Source: Lineus longissimus
Lineage: Eukaryota > Nemertea > Pilidiophora > Heteronemertea > Lineidae
Length of the DNA stretch: 64,000 nt
Direction of reading: 5' to 3'
Assembly: GCF_910592395.1 (NCBI RefSeq)
Contig: NC_088308.1
Coordinates: 23,763,501-23,827,500 of the forward strand
A model generated the notes under the pieces. It saw only the letters and a program-made list of their open reading frames with translations, was not told where the DNA came from and did no database searches. The translations under genes were made by a program, and so were the position numbers. This document shows, in pieces, positions 26,112-37,500 of this stretch; positions within the stretch are counted from its first letter, which is position 1, and each line of letters starts with the position of its first letter.

Positions 26112-26560
26112 GATGGGTTCCTAACGTTTCATTAGCCTCCGCGAAATACATTAGTTAGAAAGTTTGCAACTCTGTACAAAATATCCTTTCAAAGTGAAAA
26201 GTTTAATCCGTCTGTATGTACACTCCAAGGGAGGAGAATTAAACTATAGCTCCATCATATCAGGCCATTTCAGCAGTCCTCCTAGTCCATACATAACCTC
26301 CTCTTCGCCAGGCTCAACCTGAAATGGTGACATTACAGATATCACTTTTCGATCTGTTGAGTTTCGGTGAACGGTTTTAAGCGCACCAGCAATTACTCAT
26401 TCATGTTCAGAGAGCCGCAATCGGGTGCGCCTGAAACTACTAGCGTAGACCTCGTCTCCGGGTTTCGGTAACCTCGTTCATCGAGTGGCTCTGGTCGATG
26501 CGATTGAGCGCCCGTGTAGTTTCTCATACTGGTAAATAGTATTTCTGATACTCCAAGCCT
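26112..26560 (-). promoter_or_regulatory. Likely 5' UTR and promoter region of the minus-strand gene
   Basis: This stretch lies immediately upstream of the start codon. CpG content rises sharply here relative to the intron, with a dense patch at about 26390-26520. No TATA box or other decisive core element was found. An acceptor-like TTTTGTACAG on the minus strand near 26190, and a strong minus-strand donor CACAG/GTAAGTGG near 27660, would allow a spliced 5' UTR. Neither can be proved from sequence alone. Confidence 0.3.
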
Positions 26561-29500
26561 AGCGGTCATAAAGCTGTTTTGGGCGAAGACATATATCAGC
26601 TAATTGACTATTGCCAGTTTGCCGTGCAGACTTTTCTGTTGAAAAATTATGACTATTCGATCGACCCGGCTATAGGCGATGAGACCCAGCGTCCCAAAGG
26701 ACCGGTTTTCTACTGTTAAACAAATAGCTGGTATCCTCCCCTCCTACTTCATTCAGGCGTGCCTTATTGTCAATACAATGCTCAATGAAATTGGGGGAGG
26801 AGACCGGCTCGTTCTTTTCATGCAGTCAGCTTTTACTTTCAAATATAAACCAACAAATTATCGTTGCATTTAGTCATGACGAACTATAAATAATTGTAAA
26901 ACGTTCAGATTTCAATTTTAATAGTTCGGCTCAAGAAGTTTCATGCATAAACTGAAAGTGTGATATTCCGGCCTGAAATAAAGCATTCATGTAACATGTA
27001 ACACAGGTGAGAATTTACTGCAGCCTCCGACATTCACACAGAAGCAAAAACCCAATAATTTTATTGAACCAAGTTGGCGTTTCGACCACGACTTCGCTGC
27101 CGGGGACAAATCCAATTTTCCAGTAGTGTTCCCGCTGACTTAAGTTAAAGAAGTGATTATTTTTAATATTAAGTCATGTAGGAGGGCCCTTGAGTATATG
27201 TTGTACAGGGCCTTAGCCCGTCTGGATGTCTGTAGTTGGATTATATGAGGTCAGGTATGCGGCAAGCGGACTAGTTCTCCGTCACTGAGCATAAGAAGTT
27301 TTGATATCGGCCTCCATGAACATGTATATTATGGCATGGTTTTGTTCGAAATTGATAATTCACCAGTTCATCGAAGACGAGTCAACACATTAAAACACCA
27401 TTATCTCTTCTTATCTGACGACAAGGCACACGTTTATATGAAACTATTGACTTTACTCTTTTCGACGTCTTTGACATGTTGGCCGAACTCAAATAAATTT
27501 GTGGAAATTACGTTAAGCTTTGTTGTTATGTTGTAACAAGATTAAGAATGAGATTTTCTGCCAAATGATATATAAACTTGTGTCCAGTCATAGATAGAAT
27601 GACTGGCTTTGCCTTCATTATCATTTTAAAAAGTTGCCGGCCGAACATTAAAACCACTTACCTGTGTTCGTGTTCAAAACAAAAATTTAATAAGGAATGA
27701 AATATTTCATATAATTCAGAAGATCATTGCGCTAATTCTCATCCGCATTTTCATGACCGCCAAAGGAAACCTTAATTATAATTGTATGTAGCATGGGTAA
27801 ATGATGCACAAATACGCGAATTTGGGTAAAAGCGAAGAACCGCTTTGGAAAGTGGCGCTTCTTTTTCGTGTGTGCGTGTTTTAGTAGCTCGGCAAGTCCT
27901 TTGCCTGCTCCAAGTCCACAAAAACGCCGTTACTGTTCTCAGTATAGATTCTTGCTTTGCTTGGTTTCGCATTAATACCTGATGATGGTTAGTTAGTCAC
28001 TCGGAATCACAGCCTGTGGCAATCTAATACCATCCGGCAGTCGCACATTAGCGCGTTACCGACAGGCGGCGCGAAAGGCCGCTTGGTAAGAGATGAACGT
28101 ATCTTAATGGCTTTGCTTTTATTCGACGGGTATTTTTTTACCAACAAATATTTTTATCTGGACTATATGCAAGTATAGTTATCTTCATACATGAATATTA
28201 GCTAAAGATTTTACAATATGTTTTTCAACTGCCCGGTTGTTCTTACTAATATCCAAGACCGATTACCATATGATTTATTCACAGAGTAAACGTCTCGGCA
28301 AATATCAATGGTAATCGGAGATATCAAATATTTCATATTCTAAAGACTATAAATTGTGCTTGAAAAACAACCCAGGTATCGAGGTAAGTAAAGGTTACGC
28401 TTCAGGTTTAGTGGATGGTGTTAACTGACGTAAGCAGCTCTGTACGCCGAGAAAATATCTGTGCTTGCATCAATCGAATCCTGCAAAGTCACAGTCATTG
28501 ACGATTACCTTCCTGACTTGATTTCATATTTTTAAAGGACTTGAAATATACACGTTTAAACTGATAAACCCAAAGGTTTAGAAACATTTCTCAGGTCCAA
28601 TTGCAAGTTGGCTCGTTTATGAAAATGATTTTCAGGAAAATGAGATTCAATGATTAGTATGATGAATCAGGCCTGCTTAGAAAAGAAAGGTCGATCGCGG
28701 ATGTAGCCGAGCCCACCTTTAGCAAATTATTAGAAATATAGGCCTACGATATTCCTCAAACTATGAGACCTCGGACAAACGCACACTTTTCCGGGGCACT
28801 TTTGTATACCGAACCTTAGCATCTATAGTATCCTGAATTAGAACTGGTACCGAGCCACATTGGCGTCCCTAACGAATTTAAGAAATTATCCTGAATAACG
28901 CGAACTTTATGGAATATTTCAAGTGCCCTCTTCAGTGTTGTGATCAAGAATAATTCCATTCTCAAATAGCTCTTTCCAAGTTGTGATCATTAGTGCCTAG
29001 TCTTTCCGGTGTCTTACCCTTGGCCATACTGGCGTCTCGTTCTCAGAACCATGACAGAATTGGGCCGCCTTGGCCATTGATTGACCAAATTTCTATCTTA
29101 TCTGATAGATCTTTATAGCTTCTCCAGAGAAAATTGAGAGAATTCAATCCATTCAATCTATTTTCACAATGTCTAGTCGTCGTGCACTATTTCTACAAGC
29201 AATGCATGGTAACTGCAATGTGTGCTTTTTTAGACGGTCATGCTTGTTTTTTCGGTAAACGTTTTAGGTTTTATTGTAGACCAAACAAGATGGGAGAAAA
29301 TTCGAAGCATAAAAACACAATGAAATTCAAATGAGGCGGTTCCAGAATTTTCTAAGAAGCAGGTGTCCGAATGGACAAAAAAGATATATCGCTAAATTCA
29401 TGATACAGTTGATGGATGGCATCGAATTAGGCATTTGGTACCAAAATATTCTAATGCAGTTATCACAATATGGTATCCAGTATAAGAACCCATTTTTTAT

Positions 29501-30128
29501 TCATTTGGCAATCTTTTGTAGTATTGGTCTTCTAATGCGTTCTCAAAACAAGTGGAACCCGTTAGTCATAGTCAGAGTGTAACAGAGAATAGAGTCGTCA
29601 TAACCCTGCAGCACAATCCTAGTTAATCAATCTATATTTTATGTCGTTGCGTAACATGATGTGTTGGGAGCGTGAGACACAGTCATGACAATTGTTGACT
29701 AATACCTGAGGTGGGAAAAACTTATAGGTACGCAAATAAGATAGAATTTTTTACACACTAAGTGTGAAAAATAAAATGACGGGGCGTTTGCTTTGTTTAT
29801 GATTATTGTTGTTAGGAAGCTGATATGATGGTTCGGAGAGTTTGCACTGATTTTATACAGTAAGTGAGAAAAATATTATTAGTGATGTGTTGCCATCCAA
29901 CTTCTGGTAAACGCTCTTTGAAGTTGCAGTGCCGATATAGGTGAAGACCGTAGTCAAGAAGAGTAAAATTGTTGTACAAACGTCCAATTGGACAAGCAAC
30001 CAGCACTACATTACATGTAAACGATACATCTATGCATGGGAATTATCATTCAAATCAAGACCCAGAATCCCAAAGTAATACACTTCATGCTTAGAATATG
30101 TAACCAAAAGTAAATAGAAGGTAAAATA
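26561..30128. other. Upstream intergenic stretch without recognised gene
   Basis: Mixed composition with CpG near normal. Open frames stay below about 85 codons and none is recognisable. One copy of the recurrent GCCACA(T/A)TGGCGTCCCT motif lies at 28854-28870. A good minus-strand donor (near 27660) and a good plus-strand donor (TCGAG/GTAAGTAAAG near 28380) have no convincing exon attached. A short near-palindrome of A/T runs around ACACACT/AGTGTG lies near 29745-29772. Confidence 0.4.
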
Positions 30129-30397
30129 TCAGGTCCTCTTGAGCAGCTCTTGAACACGACATGGCATTGTTGTGATTCGGCAAAGCAGTTGACGTCTGCT
30201 CAGAGGCGCCATGTTGAGCAAAGCCAGTCGTCTGTACGCCGTTGGATGCCGGAGATCGCATTTTCGTCTTGTACTTGTAGTCGGTCTCGTCTGCTTGGCA
30301 GTCTTCAGCAGACGATACTTGCTTTCAAAGTATGGAAGAGCAGCAGACAGGTCGACAAGGCGCCTCCCAAATTTTCTCATTCCACTCGGCACAATTT
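30129..30397 (-). CDS. Alternative minus-strand reading of the 30.1-30.4 kb island: basic terminal exon
   Basis: On the minus strand an acceptor-like CCAACAATCAG precedes an open frame of about 89 codons ending in TGA at 30129-30131. Codon choice looks coding-like (many CTG, AAG, CAG and GAG codons). The peptide is strongly basic (for example KTAKQTRPTTSTRRK and LLNMAPLSRRQLL) and matches no family I recognise. The acceptor's pyrimidine tract is weak. The same DNA is open on the plus strand with its own start codon and membrane segment, so at most one reading is likely to be real. Confidence 0.2.
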
Positions 30398-30531
30398 CTG
30401 ATTGTTGGTTAGATGGTGTCCTTCTTCAGATTGACGAAGCTTCTCATTTAATGTTCCAAAATTACTTTAAATTTTGCAGGTTTATTCATGAGAAATCAGC
30501 AAGTAAGCAGTCACGGCAAAAGCAGTTGTAG
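30211..30531 (+). CDS. Possible first exon of a type II membrane protein
   Basis: An ATG in a good context (GGCGCCATGT), with an in-frame TGA a few codons upstream, opens a 106-codon frame. About 18 residues with several basic ones (near CRRSHFR) are followed by a hydrophobic segment (LVLVVGLVCLAVF) and then RR. This is the layout of an uncleaved signal anchor, as in Golgi glycosyltransferases or sulfotransferases. No catalytic motif is present because the lumenal domain would lie in later exons. Two usable donors lie inside the frame (GCAG/GTTTAT at 30479/30480 and CAGCAA/GTAAGC at 30502/30503). No downstream partner exon was identified. The overlapping minus-strand frame is a rival reading. 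Confidence 0.27.
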   Translation: MLSKASRLYAVGCRRSHFRLVLVVGLVCLAVFSRRYLLSKYGRAADRSTRRLPNFLIPLGTISDCWLDGVLLQIDEASHLMFQNYFKFCRFIHEKSASKQSRQKQL

Positions 30532-30944
30532 AAATAGACAGCTCGCTATTAGTAATGGTAATGGTGACAATGGCTAAACTTAAACCAGGCAGAAGTAAAA
30601 TTTATGAATTCTTGGTATAAGATAACATTAGTTTCATGCAAATTACAGAATGATATTATTATGGTTGTGTTTTCGTATGCTCCATTTTATCCAATGCAAA
30701 GTTTTTTTCTGATGGCAGTTGTTATTATGGGTTGTCGCGTCATTGCTGACCATTAAGGATACTGTAGTCCATGAGTAGTTACATTACTGTTTCTAGCAAC
30801 ACAATATTCTAGCCATTAGAGTCCACGGTGACATTCTCTATGTTCAGCGGAGGTTTAACAAGACCATTTATTTAATTAATGTTACAATAACAATTATCAA
30901 CCAATGATGGATCAATCGCAGAAAAATGGGACGGGACCTAATTG

Positions 30945-31068
30945 CAAACTGACTCTGACCTCGGACTCTTATAAGCCTTTTTCTGCAGCTCTGACAGACA
31001 TGACCATGAGAACCGAACCTACGACTTTCCAGTTAAGAGCTCGATTCACCAACCATTAAGACTGCATA
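30945..31068 (-). mobile_element. tRNA-derived SINE-like element (head and start of body)
   Basis: On the minus strand a box-A-like TAATGGTTGGTGAATCG (31042-31058) and a box-B-like GGTTCGGTTCT (31009-31019) are spaced as in a tRNA gene. A CTCTTAA stretch sits where a lysine-type anticodon loop would be. The acceptor stem does not pair, so this is a SINE head and not a working tRNA. The sequence continues into a non-tRNA body (CAGAGCTGCAGAAAAAGGCT). The 3' end and target duplication were not located. The body does not obviously match the core shared by the SINEs at 32.4 and 55.3 kb, so it may be another family. Confidence 0.5.
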
Positions 31069-32377
31069 CCTACCGCAATCGGAGGCAAAGCAGGCCTATT
31101 TTCTTCCCAGTCATCGATTGTTGAGCAACAGAGTCACCGACTGCATGGCTAGTGCCGTTAGCCATGTTGACCAACATCTATTGAGGTAGGGGATGAGAGC
31201 TGGCGGAGAGTCCTTCAACCAACTCTTTAGAGAGACGTGAAGGAGATATTGCGCGAAGCTGTTATTGGCCTGAGGCTTGAGAAGGAATGCGGATTTGAGG
31301 AGATCGCGTCGTGAATAATTCGAAGCAAAAAAGCATGAGAAGTGTTCAGACCGAAGGGTAGAGTGTTCTTTTTAACAACCTTGAAAAGACGCCAAGGACC
31401 AGCTAGTCTGGTGGTTGTGGCTTATGGATGTAACAGGACAATGCAGAGATCATTAGATTGAAGTGGAGAGAGCAGCTAATGTACAAATTTCTGTGGTGAT
31501 TTCAACTTCGAATTCCTGCAGTTGGATGTCAGTGCGGTACACAAGTCAGTAAAGGATCAAGTGAAAAGATTTGTTGGGGAAGGGGCATTGGGACGATTGG
31601 GTCGGACGACATGGCTTAACATTGTTTTTCAGCTTCCTCCTGTTTATGTCCTGATTGTAAAGGAAGACAAGAGCCAGTAGAGACTTTGTCTGGAAACACA
31701 ATATCAAGCTTGAAAGTTGTAGACTTATGTGAATCGTATACTGCTGTATTTGAGTATATACGCAACAAATGACGCTCATGGAGATTTAAACAACATGATA
31801 TACTTCCTAAGCTGCTTTAAAAGTCGCGCACAGTGCGAAATACTCAATTCCCGAAAAATTACTGCGATAGGAAACTGTAGCTATAATATGATGTGTGATG
31901 GATTCTAAAATGCAACTAAAATTGATGATAATGGACTAAACAATTTCAACTAACAAAAAAAAGTTAGACAAAACAACCACATGACAAATAATTGCTTTAA
32001 TTTTCAACATCATCGATTAACAGAGTCATTACACAACGATTAAATCTCCCATCATCACCCATTGATGAGATAGTTGCAACAATGACCTGGACGTAAATAT
32101 CGCTGTCTAATCGGCCATTACCTTTGGCAATCGTTTCGAGTCTGTCATAGTCAAACTTTAGCAACCTGATTTTTAACGTCCATTTATTCTTGCATAAGCA
32201 GCAGTAGGTACCCATTGCGTATACATGGGAGATTTGAAACTTCAGCAAATCATAATTACGAATACGTGGCCGAGTCCTATCTGATTATCTTGATGAGTAC
32301 AGCACGTAGTCATGTGATATCTGATAAAATCAAGAATCAATGACATAGTAGTCTTTACAAATTCTTGATAAAATTGA
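31069..32377. other. No gene seen
   Basis: No supported feature. Short open frames on both strands have no recognisable domain, and no repeat boundaries were found. The left part (31.1-31.5 kb) is purine-rich on the plus strand. Confidence 0.4.
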
Positions 32378-32600
32378 CTTCTTCTTCTTCTTCAGCTTTC
32401 GCTCTTCAGTACTTTCCTTGTTGGATTGGGTCGTTTGCTTTTACTCCAGCAGGCCTAAACCAGGTGAAGTTAATCACGGTTTTACATCCCATTCAAAGAA
32501 CAGAGCAATCAGGATTGCAAACAAGTCTGGTAAAGTTTCGAACTGTCGAACTTTCGATCATAAAGCCGAGATACTAAGCACTAGACCACGCCGCTCCTCT
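32378..32600 (-). mobile_element. Truncated or diverged tRNA-derived SINE, same family as 55286-55688
   Basis: Read on the minus strand, a tRNA-like head with a box-A-like TGGTCTAGTGC (32578-32588) and tandem box-B-like GTTCGA motifs leads into a body. The body holds GAATGGGATGTAAAACCG and then CACCTGG, and the element ends in AGAGCGAAAGCTGAAGAAG and a GAA repeat. Both the core and the tail match the SINE at 55286-55688 (GAATGAGACTCAAAACCG; AGAGCGAACGCTGAAGAAG). The copy is about 220 bp against about 400 bp for the other, and its head is more decayed. The two copies differ at roughly a third of aligned core positions. No clear target duplication was found, so the outer ends are approximate. 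Confidence 0.65.
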
Positions 32601-34495
32601 ATGGAACGATGATGCGGACTGTTTGCACTGATACGATGACATGGTGAAATATTACATGAACCAAAACGTTCTGAACGCAGCTAGTATCGTCTAATCAACA
32701 TGCAGCAATTACTCACTCCAGTTGGAGCAAAAAGAATGACAAGCAAATCCAATGGAATACTTTACTTTACTGAGGCAGACAGATATTTTCTAGGAAGTAC
32801 ATTTATTGTAACCAAAGAACTTCAAACGGTGGACTGCAAGGGTTGACGATAACTAGTTTTTTTTTCGATTCCTGACACGTGATGGTAAAGCAAAGCCAAA
32901 TCAGATGTCCAAAGATGAGGGGGATGGTCAGCAAGCAAGGGAAAGGACAGGACCTTAGGCCCATTATGTTATCGTACGAAAAGATACCAGTCCTCCGCTA
33001 TGCTTTTTTGGACCAATATACCCCTAACCCCATTCAGAATGCGTTCCGAAGACGGAACCAGTAAGCCAGTCAGAGCAATGACCTTCATCGGACGGTCGTG
33101 AAATTCGGCAGCTGGCACATACTTTTACGAGGGCCACCACTGCCGAGGTCAACATCAACCTTTGACGCTCAAAATAGATAAACTTTATATATGAAAGTGA
33201 CGTTCTCCCTGCCACAGGACATACGTCCACAAATACGATACTTGCTCAACTGACCAACTGTTAACCGTAAAACAAGAACAAAAGGAAAGAAACTGGCGCA
33301 TACTCACATCAGAGGTTTTATGGAGCATCTCCCTTTCATAAGGAAGGCAACACAAGTCCAATATAACGACTCAACTGAGCCATGCAGTAAATGTAATTAA
33401 CGATCACTATCCCGAAGAACACATCACACAAATCATCCGGACAAATCTCTGAACAGGATCAGAGGCAATGCGAATTCCTATGCATTCCGTCTTAACTGTT
33501 GCATTAAAATCCTCGTTGCTCCACATGGGACCCTAACCACTTGATGCAGTGGTCATGAACCTTCGTCAACACGAGGAATTAATTCAGCAGTAATCGCAGC
33601 TCACTGCTTGCCTAACCATCCCTTGCTGTTGAATACATATTTACTGTCATTGGCAATTCTTCGGGTAGGCATCAAAGAAGCATCGCGCCGCGCAAGGGTG
33701 ACTCAGAGACTTGAGCCGGCGGAGATGTCGAATTTCGATTTAACTCAGAGGCAGACTCCTAGTTTCTATTATAGCAAGTCTTGTTCATCAGAAGTCGAGG
33801 GTTCCAAGGAGCTCGAGTTGATTAACGCGGGCTGCAATTGCACACCACTGGTTAAGTCCTTTCTTATTGGAGGTATCCTTGACTCGCGGCTGCGATGTTC
33901 AAATGATTTTTCAACAAGATTTCTTAACGATCTTGCGGTCACCCGGGAAGCTTTGCATTTGAGGGAATATTATTCAGCTAGCTGTTGATTCTTACTGTTT
34001 TTGATGGACTGTTGCTCGGTTTTATCGAAGGGACATTGGTTCAAAGTTGACCAACTTCGTTTACATCATCAAGCATGGATGCTGAGCAAGGCTGGTTCTA
34101 GTTTTAGAGCTTCTTAAACGGTTAATGCAGAATGTGTATGGATTGAGCAGCCCAATGACATGATGTAGCTTTTATAAGAATAAGCAGAAATCAGCAATTC
34201 TTTCGTGGTTCCAGCAGCAAAACCGGGTGAAATTACCCCCACCCTGACTAATTCATTTTATTATACTTCTCCCAGCTATTACCAATTGGCAGCAAGTGCA
34301 CATCATATGTAACGCGACACCCTCCCGTCTTAATCTCTCCCGACTCCGGCGAAGGATTGATGACGCGTACGGATCACGTTTCCTTGGAGCACGTCTCAAC
34401 TCAGCAGCGAGACTCATCCCATATGCAGGCTGCGATGTGACTCCGATGTTATGGTACTCTTATTGGGAAATACACAACCTCCAGAGCGTTCTATC
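32601..34495. other. No gene seen
   Basis: CpG content rises steeply toward 33.6-34.5 kb. A 126-codon plus-strand frame at 33608-33988 has no recognisable domain, and its edges lack convincing splice sites. No repeat boundary was identified. Confidence 0.35.
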
Positions 34496-34570
34496 CCGAG
34501 GAAGTCGAGTGGTTAAATTTCCGAACTCCTTGAATCGGCTCCACTCAGATGATCGGTCTGAAATCTAAGC
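34496..34570 (+). repeat. tRNA-like relic
   Basis: GAAGTCGAGTGGTTAAATTT followed by CCGAACTCCTTGAATCGG resembles box A, D-arm and anticodon arm of a class II (Leu/Ser-like) tRNA. The expected box B is degenerate (GATCGGTCT), so this is a relic or SINE head at best. The CpG-dense block just before it (34310-34490) may belong to the same insertion. Confidence 0.25.
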
Positions 34571-37500
34571 GGTCATTATAAATTACCGGACGGATGTCTT
34601 GATTTCTGCGCGATTACGTGTCCGGCATGGCTAAGGACGAGGAGTGATGTATCGCTTCACGGCGTGGCGGTGTTTACAAGGAAAAAACAAGGATTGACTC
34701 GCACGTCACTAAAGTCTATCAGAGATCGATGTCGTCGTCGATTTGGAATGAGGCGAAGGTGTCTCTGTTGGTTGATCGTACTTTCTTTGTCTTTCATTGG
34801 GGAAACCATGCAAACCACTAGCGTGGGCAGCTAGATTCATTTGAACTCTCAAGTGGGCTAATTTCAGCTACATCAGCAACGATTCAGCTCCAGCTGGTCA
34901 GTAGAGACCTTTGCGAGTAAACTGATGAGGTTTTTCCAAGACTTCTTATGCCCAGAAGCGTATTTCCCTTGAAAGCATTTTTTCCAGGTGTTCGTAAGAA
35001 CAACTTAGACCCAATTGGGATACAAGCTGGTTGGCAACAAACCCTCTAAAGCCTTGACAGGCAAGACAACTCAACCTGCTCAAAATATCTTCACCAATTC
35101 AGCCCTATTTTTAACTTTTAGCCCGGACTTTGAGAGGAAACTTAGTAACTCAACTCCAAGGTAAATGATCTTTTCACTCAGGACCACGCTCCTCTACAGA
35201 GTGTGTTTGACTTGCGTTTCCGCTCTTGCATGACTCACTGCCGTCAATCGTTGCTTTTTATAGGTTTGATATCTGACAAAATGAATTATAGAAATGGGGT
35301 AACTACATATCATGCTCCCCAGTTGAAGAGGAGCAACTTTGAGAAGTGGTTACGAGCTTGTTGAAGAAGGTAGCCAACAAGTGAAACTGTGACATGAGTG
35401 ATGCGCGCGGGGATCCTCTCTTCATCCCGTAAGTGGTAGGAACCTGAGCAGACATGGCAGACGTCACTTGGCAAAAAATCAATAACAGGATTAACTGAGG
35501 TAAAGAACGCTTAAAATCTGAAGTTCATGACTGTTCTGGCGTGTTAGAATTGCCTTATCCTGTTTTCATCTTTTGACTTGAGAACTGGGAACTAAAAAAA
35601 CCATGAAGACCGTATCAAAAACGAATTTATGAAATCCCTCCGATAATCTCAGTCATGAGTGGGATTTACCAGGCACCAATGGTCCTGCCAACATCACACA
35701 CCAAAGCGTCATGTCAAAGTTAACTTCTAGAGGGTCTCTGTTACTTTTTATCTTGTAATTTGGATATATCAAAAGAAGGCTTATGTTCGGATTAAACTTC
35801 CCACACTTCATCTTTTGATGCTTATCGACATCAAATTTGACAATCAAAGGTCATGCAATATTGTTGGCTGATGCAAAACATGGCATATGCATACTTGTAT
35901 GAACCATAATTCAGATATGGAAACACACCAAAATTGGGGGCTGAGTCAGTTATAAGGGAATGTCGACTGTCATATCAGCGAAATATCAGCTACGAGGGAA
36001 TAATAAACCATAGCAATCGACAGCGACAGGGTCTATGAGCTGATGGTCGACCGCAATGGGACCTTGCATTTATCATTCCGGGGAGATACTGCTCAGTTGC
36101 TCATGGACATGCGCTATATTCCTTCGCCTAAATATCCTTTTGGGATTAAAAAACGGACCAATGAAATAGCTGTGACAGTCAGAGTATTGGAGATCTTCTG
36201 ATGTGAAGAAGTGAAGGTAATATGTCATAGCCGAAGAAAAAGGCAGTGAAGTGAATGGGCTTGACTTGGTGTGCAAGTTCAAGTTGCGAAATGTACTTCA
36301 TTCCCATACAAGCGAAGGAAGGGAAAAGGCTCTCGATTGCCAGAGAAATGAATGACAAGGACGTTCGCCTGGTCGCGATGATAATTGTCTAAGATGACTA
36401 TCTGTATCACTATCAAAACTAAATGGTCTCTTCCCTGGAGGGGATCCTCATTAACTAGTCCGCAGCAAGGAAATAAGCACTGTTACTTTTCAAAGGCAAA
36501 CACCCCAACCTGCAGAGAGACAAGGATGTTAAATGAAGCATGGAAATGAACCAGAGCTTGGGGCTTGTCTACCCGACAGGTGAAAGACAACGAGGAGGAG
36601 GTTTGCTGTCCTATCATATGTCTTGTAAGGAAAGCAAAGAATATTGAAAATTGTGGCATATGCTATAGAAAGCCATAACTGACAGCTTTCACGGAGAGTT
36701 CGAGCGGTACGGTTTGGTGGTCTGCGGTTTCAGTACCAAGACATACGTTGGTACAGCGAACAATCATCTGACAGGTGGACCTGATTGTTGAAAAGGGTGT
36801 TAGCTGCGTCGTCACGAGATTTTCTCCTCATTATCGACATGACCTTCACCTGACACGAGTTTCTCCTCATCTTTCAGTACAAATAAGGCACAGCCAGAGA
36901 CAGGTTTGACCACAGTGCTCTGCTGCCTCCCTAATTAAAAATGGCCCATTTTGTTTTTCATGTTGTTTGACCCTTTTGAACCCACACGCGACCATTGTGT
37001 CCCAGTGTGTCTCCAACCCGTTCGCACACTTGAAATTAAGTAGAGACAAAAGCTTAAAAGGTAAGAAGATGCTGCTACTTAGTAAGACAATGAGGCGGCC
37101 CGATCGAGCAGCGATTGAAAACAGATACTTAAACTTTGATCCGGCTAATGAAAGGGTAGCGTTTGCTTTGGAAATATACTGTGATACATCGAAGCTAACA
37201 GCAGATGACAAGGAGAGCACTTTACTCCCGAAAGACAATCCTACTTTTACTTGAATCAGTGAAGCGATGGCAACTAATTGGTAACAGTACCATGCCTTTT
37301 TGACAAAACAATTGCAGGCGGCCACTCCACTCTGCTGGTCCCGAAACCTGAAGACCCGTTATTACGCCTAGTTTACACTTTTACTGGCGGACTTCACCGC
37401 ACGTGCTGGGTTGAGCTTCAAGTTATTTGAACACCTTGCCTCACCAATAGTTCTAGTTCAACGGATAACCTTCTCCGAGTTACCCGAAAAACAAGATTTT

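Noticed and set aside
36867-37325. 152-codon open frame on the minus strand, the longest in the window
   Set aside because: No recognisable domain, no splice context, and a 95-codon plus-strand frame overlaps it. A frame of this length is expected about once by chance in 64 kb.
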